Shown here in pieces: positions 17,580-24,668 of a stretch of 39,076 nt of DNA. Source of the stretch: Olavius sp. associated proteobacterium Delta 1. Its GTDB lineage: Bacteria; Desulfobacterota; Desulfobacteria; Desulfobacterales; JAFDCJ01. The notes under the pieces were generated by a model. The model was given only the letters and a program-made list of their open reading frames with translations, was not told where the DNA came from and searched no databases. The position numbers and the translations under genes were made by a program. Location: positions 1 through 39,076 of the forward strand of contig CACVKW010000839.1 in the NCBI GenBank assembly GCA_902749685.1. Reading direction: 5' to 3'. Position 1 is the first letter of the stretch. The number at the start of each line of letters is the position of its first letter.

Positions 17580-19114
17580 ATTTTAACCCTGCATTTAACC
17601 GTTATCCGTAGTGCCTGCTGACCGGCCTTGACCACGATTTTCTGCCGCACATCCTGGTATCCGTCCCGGGCTCCCACCACGGTGTAAGTGCCCGGTCGCA
17701 GCTTGAGTTCGCGCTCTGAAAACCGACCGAGTTTGCCCACTTTATACACGGCAATCTGCGTGAAGTTATCCGATTCGAGCGTGACGATCACGGGCGTTTG
17801 GGCCAGGGCAACCAGTCTTGCCAACCCTTTAATCCGGCTGGTTAGCTTTTGACCTCGCGGCTGCGCCTCTTTGGCTTCATTTAGCAACAGTACCGCGTTT
17901 GCAAGTTGTTTATCCGACTCCAGGGCCTGCGGCTGGGAAATATAAAAATCAAGGCGTTTGGCGATGCGAATCTGTTCGGCGGCCCGTTCTTTGCCGCGGG
18001 CGGCAAACTGAAGGTTTCGGTCGATCTCAAGCACTGCCAGATACGATTTAAGGGCAGCCTGCCAATCCTCTGATTGTTCTGCTTTTTGCGCTGCGGCGCG
18101 CAGCCGGTCAATGCGGGCCAGACGAACTGCCTGGTTCACCTGCAAAAGGGCCTCCGACACTTCACGGGAACCCGGTTTGAGGGATTTTGCTTTCAGCAGC
18201 CGGGTTCGCGCCAGAGCGTGCTCATTATTGTGAAATGCCGTCAGCCCGGCCGACATTAATTGACTGAATTGTTGTTCTTTGATCAGATCATGGACCCGGT
18301 TTAAGGCCCGGCGGGCGTTATCAGCCTCGGGATCAAGTTGAAGGGCCTTTTGGTATTCGGTGCGGGCCCGGGAAAGCGAGTTGTTTTTTTCATGCTGTTT
18401 TCCCGATTCGATCAGTTGGAGCACTTTTTCGATGGTTTGTGAGCGTTTGAGCCCTTTTTGAGCCAACGGATTGGCGGGATCAATCATCAACGCCACCTTA
18501 AACTTGCTCTTGGCAACAGCCCCGTCGCCATCGATTAAAGCAATCCGGCCTTCCTGCAGCATGCGCAGCAGGGCCTCATCGGTCCGGTCTGCAAGCTGCC
18601 GGCCGATGATCGCGGCCTCGGCATATTCAGCCGCAGCCGGTTTGTATGATTTTTTAATGAGAAGTGCATCCGCCCGACCACCGATTTCAAGCATTGCGGC
18701 ATAGGATTTCCCCCCCCATTCGGCGGCACCTATCTTATCCAGCTCATTTTTGGCTTCTAAAAACTCTGCCAGTTTTTGTTCAGCCGCCTGTTTGTCCAGG
18801 GCCAGCTTTTCAGGGTCCACGGCCGGCGGAGGCTGTGTGTCAGGGGGGGCAACCGCTGCGGGTGCCGGTTTGGGCTGATTGGTTGTTGGGTTGATGGCGA
18901 TCGGTTGCGGTTGAAGCGAGTTGGTTGATAGATAGTGCAGCAGCCAGGCGCCGCCGGCAACCAGGGTGATCACAGCGCTTATCAGTATGGTGAGACCAAA
19001 TTGATGTCGACGCTGAAGCCCGTCGTTCTGGTTGGTTCCTTTGGGTTCGATGGAAACACTGAGCGGGATGATGGTTTCCGCACTTGATCGATTGGAGGTG
19101 TCATTTTTTGACAT
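17576..19114 (-). CDS. Membrane-anchored TPR-like protein with C-terminal PEGA domain
   Basis: The start at 19114 (MSKNDTSNRSS, 512 residues) lies one base after the stop of the upstream lipoprotein gene, indicating coupling. A 50-codon upstream extension inside that gene is not favoured. One membrane helix (about 40-62) is followed by a Pro/Ala linker. Helical repeats resembling tetratricopeptide repeats cover about 90-430, for example SLSRARTEYQKALQLDPEAD and QAALKSYLAVLEID. A PEGA-like beta domain closes the protein (VTLESDNFTQIAVYKVG through LRPGTYTVVGARDGYQDV). The topology puts repeats and PEGA in the periplasm. PEGA domains are commonly linked to cell-surface or wall attachment; the partner is unknown. 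Confidence 0.8.
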   Translation of the reverse strand: MSKNDTSNRSSAETIIPLSVSIEPKGTNQNDGLQRRHQFGLTILISAVITLVAGGAWLLHYLSTNSLQPQPIAINPTTNQPKPAPAAVAPPDTQPPPAVDPEKLALDKQAAEQKLAEFLEAKNELDKIGAAEWGGKSYAAMLEIGGRADALLIKKSYKPAAAEYAEAAIIGRQLADRTDEALLRMLQEGRIALIDGDGAVAKSKFKVALMIDPANPLAQKGLKRSQTIEKVLQLIESGKQHEKNNSLSRARTEYQKALQLDPEADNARRALNRVHDLIKEQQFSQLMSAGLTAFHNNEHALARTRLLKAKSLKPGSREVSEALLQVNQAVRLARIDRLRAAAQKAEQSEDWQAALKSYLAVLEIDRNLQFAARGKERAAEQIRIAKRLDFYISQPQALESDKQLANAVLLLNEAKEAQPRGQKLTSRIKGLARLVALAQTPVIVTLESDNFTQIAVYKVGKLGRFSERELKLRPGTYTVVGARDGYQDVRQKIVVKAGQQALRITVKCRVKI

Positions 19115-19115
19115 A

Positions 19116-20339
19116 TTATTCGTTATTGGAACCGGATTCAAGATTATCCGGCGGCTGATCCGGTTCAAAACCGGTTTCAGCATAATATATTTTACGCAAC
19201 AGCTCCCGCCACTGTTGAAATTGTTCCTCGGCTGAGCCGGTGAGCTTATACTGTTGACCCTCAAATTCCATGACCACCGGTTTCATTTCACCGCTAAATG
19301 ATTGGCTGAGTTCCTGGATGGCCGCTTCATGAATTTCAGCCTCTTTGGAGATATTGAAACCATCCATGATTACCTGACCGCCGATGAGTACCATCCCGGT
19401 TTGAAGCACAACCGTGTTGCTCGAATTACTGGAACCGGCGGCGATTGCCCCGGCGATCAGCAAGGCTCCGAGGAGTTGCCGGGTCAGGGCTTTCTTTTTT
19501 ATTTCCTTGATGGCCCTGCGTTCAGTCATGTTGAGCTGACGCCAATTTTCATAGGAAGGCCACATATCATTATAATATCCGTCGTACTGTTCATTGAGTG
19601 TATCGACATACATGTATTCCCGCTCACGGATTTTAAGGAGACGATCCATCATGGGGTCATCATCGGCCGGCAGTCTTTTGATGGCGATTTCTTTATTTTT
19701 GCCTTCTGCCAGATATCCTTTGTAGGCATCCGGCGCAAATTCTTCGGCGTATTTTAATTTGGATGTTGTGCGTATTTTGCCAATCTGCTCGGCGGTGAGC
19801 TTCATCTTAAATTCGGCCATGTCATTGGCAATCGTATTGTAGATATCCTGAAAAGCATCTTTCTCGCCCGGTCGATTGCCGCCATAGGAGCCCCTGGCTG
19901 CTTCAGCTTTGTATTTTTTGTTGAACCAGCGTTTACCGGTGGCATCGGCCACCTCGATTTTTAATCCCAGGTACTGGCCGTTGGATTCGAGAATTTCTCC
20001 ATTGACAATTAAATCGACACTGTCGGTTGTAGCCGGGATGACTCGAACTGCCCCCCACTGGCTGCTTTGCTGTAAGGTGTTTTTCAGATGATAGGGGACG
20101 AAATGGCTCTCAGCTTTGCGGATTTCGTTATTGGTGCCCTGGTTTTCGGCTTTTTCCTCGCTTAACGCCTCGCTTTTAAAAACGAGAATCCCCACATCCA
20201 TCAGCTGGTCCTCTGGGATTTCCTGTTCGGCCCGCATGATCGGCGTCGGACCGACATTCTGGGCATAATAGGTGGCACAGCCGGATAGGAAAACCAATAT
20301 AAGGGCAACGCCGACAAGAATGTGAAATTTGGATTTCAT
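19116..20339 (-). CDS. Lipoprotein of unknown function
   Basis: The 407-residue protein has a lipoprotein signal, with lipobox LSGC at residue 21. The N-terminal half (DQLMDVGILVFKSEAL, then VDLIVNGEILESNGQYLGLKI) resembles periplasmic proteins that assemble with outer-membrane components, but I do not recognise a named family. A hydrophobic Gly/Ala stretch (LLGALLIAGAIAAGSSNSS) lies at about 293-315, possibly a second membrane contact. It precedes the TPR-like/PEGA gene with a one-base gap. An outer-membrane anchor for the motor-like locus is a guess based on place and lipobox. Confidence 0.7.
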   Translation of the reverse strand: MKSKFHILVGVALILVFLSGCATYYAQNVGPTPIMRAEQEIPEDQLMDVGILVFKSEALSEEKAENQGTNNEIRKAESHFVPYHLKNTLQQSSQWGAVRVIPATTDSVDLIVNGEILESNGQYLGLKIEVADATGKRWFNKKYKAEAARGSYGGNRPGEKDAFQDIYNTIANDMAEFKMKLTAEQIGKIRTTSKLKYAEEFAPDAYKGYLAEGKNKEIAIKRLPADDDPMMDRLLKIREREYMYVDTLNEQYDGYYNDMWPSYENWRQLNMTERRAIKEIKKKALTRQLLGALLIAGAIAAGSSNSSNTVVLQTGMVLIGGQVIMDGFNISKEAEIHEAAIQELSQSFSGEMKPVVMEFEGQQYKLTGSAEEQFQQWRELLRKIYYAETGFEPDQPPDNLESGSNNE

Positions 20340-20402
20340 TGAAGCTCTAAATTTAAAAGTTTGTTTGATTTAGTAAAAATTCGCTAATTGATAAAATTCA
20401 TG

Positions 20403-20609
20403 CAAAATCCAAGCACCAAAATTCAAATCTCAAATAAATCACAATGATTCAAATTCAAAATTCCAAATAAAAGAACCTTCTATAGTTGCGTCCACCGATA
20501 TCATCACTGGCAGACCAGGGTTTGCGAATCGATTGCGGTGAATGTTTTGGTCATTGAATATTGGATTTTGAGTTTTATTTGTAATTTGGTGCTTGAGATT
20601 TGGGATTTG
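20403..20609. repeat. Heptad array pair (clearest inverted pair)
   Basis: The left arm (20403-20437) reads CAAAATC, CAAGCAC, CAAAATT, CAAATCT, CAAATAA. The right arm (20554-20609) reads TTGAATA, TTGGATT, TTGAGTT, TTATTTG, TAATTTG, GTGCTTG, AGATTTG, GGATTTG. The left-arm piece CCAAGCACCAAAATT is matched in reverse complement by AATTTGGTGCTTGAG on the right with few differences. The core of about 115 bases is not repeated. The gap 20340-20674 holds no gene. Confidence 0.8.
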
Positions 20610-20674
20610 TTTTCTTGCAAATGTTTACTGGACTTGGACAAAAATCCCACGTGCTCCACAATAACACTCTATTT

Positions 20675-21700
20675 TTACTTACTTTTTTTATACTCTTCAT
20701 ATTCTTTCCAGAGCTTTTCTTTGAGCTCGGGATCCGTTTCATTTTCTGCGGCCTCGCGCAACTGGCGGGCCACGATATCGTCATCTTCATAATTCTTGCG
20801 GCGCTGATCTGTGCTGGATGGGCCCTCACCGCCCTTGCCGGAACCATCTTTTGCGGCCGTTTCGGTGCCCGGCCGGCCTTCCCGGCTCTCCTGGCTTTCA
20901 GCGGATGATTTCGATCCGGAGGTGTTCACGTCCAGGCCCTTTGCCCGCAGGCGTTTGGCTGCTTCAGCCGCCTCTGCGGCCAGATCCTGCAATTTTCCCG
21001 ATGATCCGGCGCGGATTTGATCCATCTCCTTAAGCAGCATGCCATCAAATTTTGCCAATGATGCATTTAACTGGCGGTCCAGCGCTGCGACTTCATCTGC
21101 GGTTTGTTCTTCCGGAATATCCGGATCAGCCATTTGATGCAACTCATTGGAGCCGGTCTTTCCGGAAGATTTTCCGGCATAGGCCGCTTCCATCTGTCCC
21201 ACTATTTTGCGGTTTTCAGCCGTCATGGCCGCGACACTTTCCAGGTATGTTTCATAATCCCTGACAGTTTCTTCAGACGCGCTGCCGGATGCTTTGAGCT
21301 GCTCAAGCTCGGACGCGATCCGCTTTTCAGTCTCCTGGCTGATGCGCAGATTTTCACGTGCTTGCGCCAATTTAGCCTCGGCAGAATCCTCCGCCGATAC
21401 CGGCCCGGTGCTTGATTTTTGCTCTGATTTTTGCGATTCGGATTCGGTTGCCGTCGCTGAACGCGGTTCCGTCTCCTGACCTGGCGCCGCTTCGGTTGAG
21501 GTCGATTCACCGGATTTCGATTCTCTGGGGGATTCCTGCTGCCCGGATGCGGAGGTTTCTGAGGGAGATTCACTCTCGGTAGAGGTAGATTGCCGGGTTT
21601 CTTCCTTTTGGGGGCTAGTGGTTTTGGTAGCCGTGGTCTGGGCGCAGGCCGCTAGCACCAGTACCATGAAGATGGCTGAAAATGGTTTAATGGGTTTCAT
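20675..21700 (-). CDS. Lipoprotein with low-complexity linker and coiled coil, unknown
   Basis: The 341-residue protein has a lipobox LAAC at residue 19. About 80 residues of Ser/Thr/Glu/Gln repeats follow. Helical, coiled-coil-prone segments occupy about 100-260 (AEAKLAQARENLRISQETEK, EVAALDRQLNASLAKFDGML). A second disordered stretch leads to a charged C-terminal helix, ELKEKLWKEYEEYKKSK. No enzymatic motif is seen. It is the first gene of the minus-strand run. The Ser/Glu linker is typical of tethers that span periplasm or extend from the outer membrane. The promoter was not identified with confidence; an ACCTGAA-N10-TTCAGGT palindrome lies upstream at 21766-21789. Confidence 0.68.
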   Translation of the reverse strand: MKPIKPFSAIFMVLVLAACAQTTATKTTSPQKEETRQSTSTESESPSETSASGQQESPRESKSGESTSTEAAPGQETEPRSATATESESQKSEQKSSTGPVSAEDSAEAKLAQARENLRISQETEKRIASELEQLKASGSASEETVRDYETYLESVAAMTAENRKIVGQMEAAYAGKSSGKTGSNELHQMADPDIPEEQTADEVAALDRQLNASLAKFDGMLLKEMDQIRAGSSGKLQDLAAEAAEAAKRLRAKGLDVNTSGSKSSAESQESREGRPGTETAAKDGSGKGGEGPSSTDQRRKNYEDDDIVARQLREAAENETDPELKEKLWKEYEEYKKSK

Positions 21701-21765
21701 TTCGATGTTTGAGGCCTCTGGATTTTTGGCAGAACCAGGATAATCTGCAATTAAACAAAGATTTA

Positions 21766-21789
21766 ACCTGAAGTTTGCAAGATTCAGGT
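21766..21789. promoter_or_regulatory. Palindrome upstream of the motor-like locus
   Basis: ACCTGAA (21766-21772) and TTCAGGT (21783-21789) form a 7-bp inverted repeat with a 10-base centre, 66-89 bases before the first gene of the minus-strand run. It could be an operator or a small hairpin. The rest of 21701-22027 shows nothing recognisable. Confidence 0.3.
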
Positions 21790-22027
21790 ATTAAATATCC
21801 CCGCCAACACTAATTATGGCAGTGTCTAACATAAGATTTTGGCATTTGAGTGTCAAGATACATTCCGGGGGGCTGGTAGGATCAAAGTCCCTCTCAATAG
21901 TTGGCTATTAACTGTCTCACGCAAAGGCGCCAAGAATGCTCTCTACGGTGTGGTTTCCGGTGATATACGAGACAAGGCCCTGGTCATTTCAGGCCCATGT
22001 ATTGAGCGGAAATTCAATTACAAAAGA

Positions 22028-22080
22028 AAAGGCGCGTGATACCGACATCCAGTGTTTTGGAGTTGGAATCGCGCGCCTTT
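22028..22080 (-). terminator. Terminator after the serine tRNAs
   Basis: AAAGGCGCG (22028-22036) pairs with CGCGCCTTT (22072-22080) around a 35-base loop. On the minus strand the stem is followed by CTTTTCTTTTG. It lies 11 bases past the tRNA-Ser(GCU) 3' end, so it probably ends the tRNA transcript despite the long loop. Confidence 0.6.
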
Positions 22081-22091
22081 ATCAATTTTTG

Positions 22092-22184
22092 TGGCGGAGA
22101 GAATGGGATTCGAACCCATGATGGAGTATAACCCCCATACTCGCTTAGCAGGCGAGCGCCTTCAGCCAGCTCGGCCATCTCTCC
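22092..22184 (-). tRNA. tRNA-Ser, anticodon GCU
   Basis: The minus strand reads GGAGAGATGGCCGAG at the 5' end, the anticodon stem and loop CTCGCCTGCTAAGCGAG (anticodon GCT), a long variable arm typical of serine tRNA, the T arm GGGTTCGAATCCC, and an acceptor end CTCTCC followed by G and encoded CCA. Confidence 0.96.
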
Positions 22185-22253
22185 TAAAAAATTTTGGAAA
22201 ATTTTTTTAATAGACGATTAGAAATCGCCGGAATTATTTTTTGATGATCTATC

Positions 22254-22287
22254 AGAAGCTTTCATTTGGCAGAAGCTTTCATTTGGC
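22254..22287. repeat. 17-bp tandem duplication at the tRNA-Ser(UGA) 3' end
   Basis: AGAAGCTTTCATTTGGC occurs twice in a row, at 22254-22270 and 22271-22287. The second copy includes the complement of the tRNA discriminator base and CCA end (22284-22287). Confidence 0.85.
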
Positions 22288-22371
22288 GGAGGGAGTAGGA
22301 TTCGAACCCACGGAGGCGTTAACCTCAACGGTTTTCAAGACCGCCGCTTTCGACCACTCAGCCATCCCTCC
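22284..22371 (-). tRNA. tRNA-Ser, anticodon UGA
   Basis: The minus strand reads GGAGGGATGGCTGAG at the 5' end, the anticodon stem and loop CGGTCTTGAAAACCG (anticodon TGA), a long variable arm, the T arm GGGTTCGAATCC, and an acceptor end CCCTCC with G and encoded CCA. It lies 99 bases upstream of tRNA-Ser(GCU), and one promoter probably serves both. Confidence 0.96.
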
Positions 22372-22435
22372 ATGTTGGGTCTAAATTGAGCGATTTTTTG
22401 CTCGATCCGCTCGCACCTTTTAAGTCGAACATGAA

Positions 22436-22464
22436 TATCTAACATTTCGAGCTGAGTTGGTCAA
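22436..22464 (-). promoter_or_regulatory. Sigma-70 promoter of the tRNA-Ser pair
   Basis: On the minus strand: TTGACC (22464-22459), 17 bases, TAGATA (22441-22436), about 65 bases before the 5' end of tRNA-Ser(UGA). The rest of 22465-22757 holds a possible TTGACA box at 22656-22661 with a poor -10 and nothing else recognised. Confidence 0.6.
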
Positions 22465-22757
22465 TAAATTTTCTAAATTTTTAGCACCCTTTCTCCGAAC
22501 CCGGACGCGCCGGAGGCGGAGAACCAAAATGATATCAAACCACGAAGATCATCAAGGGATCGAAGACAAAAACCGAAGTACTTGATCTTTCTATGCAATC
22601 AGATTAATCTTTTTGCATAATAGCCGCAATAACAGCTTTTAAAGCTCGAAGCGGGTTGACATGCTTGCTTTTTTGTGGTTTCAAAAAAACGAACCAGTAT
22701 TCCCAACAACTGAATTTAGGAAATAATTCAGGTCCTAACACTAAAAGGATCATCGCC

Positions 22758-23231
22758 ATGAAACAAAAATACTTAATACTGAACGACAAAGAAAATAAGC
22801 AAATTAAAATCCAGGAATTTGCCGAGCTGAACAAAGAAATGCTGTCGCTGCTCTGTGAAGAAGCTTATGATTACAAAACCATTAAATCAGCCATTTCAGC
22901 CGGAAAAGATGAACTGATTGCCGCTTTGCGAACCAACAATTTATATCCACCGGGCATCTATGCTGTGCAAATTGCTGATGCGGTTATTGATTTACACCAA
23001 TCAAAGGATCAGGAATCGGTGGAGCTTTTTTTTGACGATAAGAACTTACTAACCAAGACTCGTAAACCCATAAAAATTACCCAACAAGTTGAGGATGAAG
23101 CAGTTGACGCTGATGCTATACTGGAAGATGATTTCGATGAATCATATACCGAAAAAGATGAAATAAAGAAAATTGATTCATCGCTGAAAATCGTGGATGA
23201 CAACTATGTCGATGGCGATGACGGCAGTTAA
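22758..23231 (+). CDS. Acidic protein of unknown function
   Basis: The 157-residue soluble protein starts at the ATG at 22758, preceded by AAAAGGA; the frame is open further upstream without support. The N-terminal 95 residues look folded and helical (IQEFAELNKEMLSLLCEEAY, YPPGIYAVQIADAVIDLH). The C-terminal third is very acidic (VEDEAVDADAILEDDFDESY, ending DDNYVDGDDGS). No family is recognised. It stands alone between the serine tRNAs and the hydrogenase operon. Confidence 0.65.
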   Translation: MKQKYLILNDKENKQIKIQEFAELNKEMLSLLCEEAYDYKTIKSAISAGKDELIAALRTNNLYPPGIYAVQIADAVIDLHQSKDQESVELFFDDKNLLTKTRKPIKITQQVEDEAVDADAILEDDFDESYTEKDEIKKIDSSLKIVDDNYVDGDDGS

Positions 23232-23408
23232 AACATTTCAAAAATTCTATGACTGATTTAGAATGAGGGGGTTTTTCGAGGACTGGTTTTTGCCTTGCCA
23301 ATGGAATAATCGTAAATATTTGGTGGATGCCGTTCATACAGTCGCCGGATGCACGGCTTTAACGCGACCGCTTGGCTGAAGGCGATATCGTTTGTGATTT
23401 TTTTTCGG

Positions 23409-23437
23409 TTGACTTATTAATATTGATAACATAATAC
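23409..23437 (+). promoter_or_regulatory. Possible promoter of the hydrogenase operon
   Basis: TTGACT (23409-23414), a 17-base spacer and TAATAC (23432-23437), 236 bases before hysB. The intervening leader holds no gene. No sigma-54 type GG/GC box was found in 23232-23672. Confidence 0.45.
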
Positions 23438-23672
23438 AGTGAACAGCATTTAGATATTTAGCAGCAATTTATTTGCTGTGGTCCTGTAGCATAAATTCCT
23501 CCCGCCGTTTAATTTTATTTTTTGGTTAAGATTACAGATTCTTACCTATCGTTTGGTGACCTAACCTTACGAAACCGGTATGGTAAGATCTTGCTCTGAC
23601 TATTCGTTTTATAGCTGGTTTTTTGGGTAAAGCTGTATTGGCATGGATTATAAACGCATCAAGGAGGTGAAA

Positions 23673-24614
23673 ATGGAAAACGAAAAGGCTTTCTACGAGA
23701 AACTTGAGCGCAGAGGCGTTTCCAGGAGGGACTTCATGAAGTACTGCACGTTCCTCACGGCAGCCATGGGACTTTCATCCTCATTTGTCCCGAAAGTGGC
23801 GGAGGTATTTGCCGCGCCGGCACAGAGACCACCGGTCATCTGGTTGCATTTTGGAGAATGCACCGGTTGCTCTGAGGCGGTTTTGAGGAGCCAGTATCCT
23901 TATCCTGACGATCTGGTTCTCGAGATCCTTTCGCTTGAATACCATGAAACGATTATGGCAGCGGCGGGACAACAGGCGGAGGACCAACTGCATGCGGCAG
24001 CAAAAAAATACGAGGGAAAATTCATTTGTGTGGTTGAAGGCGCCATAGCAACCAAATATGACGGCGGTTATGGCAAAATCGGTGGTCGTACATTTCTGGA
24101 AATCGGCAAAGAAATCTGCACCAAGGCTGCCGGCGTCATTTGCATTGGCTCCTGTTCATCATTTGGTAACATTCAGGCAGCGGCACCCAACCCGGGCGGG
24201 TATAAGGGTGTCGGAGAGGCGCTGGGTATCAAAACGGTCAATATTGCCGGATGCCCGCCAAATCCGGTCAATTTTGTGGGTACTGTCGTCAACTATCTCC
24301 TCCTGGGCAAGTTGCCGGCCTTGGACGACCTTGGCCGACCCCTGTTTGCCTACGGCAAGAGCATCCACGATCAATGCCCCCGAAGGGCACATTTCGAAAA
24401 TGACGAATTTGTGGAAGTATTCGGTTCCGAAGAAGCTGCAGCCGGTTATTGCCTTTACAAGGTTGGTTGTCGAGGCCCGGAAACCTACAACAACTGTCCG
24501 ATTGCTAAATTCAACGACGGCACCAGCTGGCCGATTGAAGCAGGAGCCCCCTGTATCGGCTGCAGCGAACCGGCGTTTTGGGATAAGTTCACCCCATTTT
24601 ATGAGGAATTGTAA
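23673..24614 (+). CDS. hysB: Periplasmic hydrogenase small subunit (HysB type)
   Basis: This is the electron-transfer subunit of a [NiFe(Se)] uptake hydrogenase. The start at 23673 is fixed by AAGGAGG at 23661-23667; a start ten codons upstream is less likely. The 313-residue precursor has a Tat signal, SRRDFMKYC (17-25), so the folded complex is exported. The proximal [4Fe-4S] cluster motif CTGC is at C63 and C66, and further cluster ligands are in IGSCSSFG, NIAGCPPNP, HDQCPRR, GYCLYKVGCRG, YNNCPIAKFN and PCIGCSEPAFWDKF. Those cysteines are compatible with three [4Fe-4S] clusters. It ends FYEEL with no membrane anchor, so the enzyme is likely soluble periplasmic and would pass electrons to a c-type cytochrome, as in Desulfovibrio Hys (inference). 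Confidence 0.92.
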   Translation: MENEKAFYEKLERRGVSRRDFMKYCTFLTAAMGLSSSFVPKVAEVFAAPAQRPPVIWLHFGECTGCSEAVLRSQYPYPDDLVLEILSLEYHETIMAAAGQQAEDQLHAAAKKYEGKFICVVEGAIATKYDGGYGKIGGRTFLEIGKEICTKAAGVICIGSCSSFGNIQAAAPNPGGYKGVGEALGIKTVNIAGCPPNPVNFVGTVVNYLLLGKLPALDDLGRPLFAYGKSIHDQCPRRAHFENDEFVEVFGSEEAAAGYCLYKVGCRGPETYNNCPIAKFNDGTSWPIEAGAPCIGCSEPAFWDKFTPFYEEL

Positions 24615-24668
24615 CCGACAGCCCGCTGATGGAATTAAAGCCTTTTTGATATAAGAGGAGGAGATCAT

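Noticed and set aside
9064..21700. Assignment of the locus as a Zorya defence system
   Set aside because: The channel protein is ZorA-like in type, but there is no OmpA-domain ZorB and no ZorC, ZorD or ZorE helicase or nuclease gene; the vWA and PEGA proteins do not fit Zorya.
23232..23672. Small gene or sigma-54 promoter upstream of hysB
   Set aside because: No open frame with a ribosome-binding site and no GG-N10-GC box at suitable spacing was found; only a sigma-70-like promoter is plausible.
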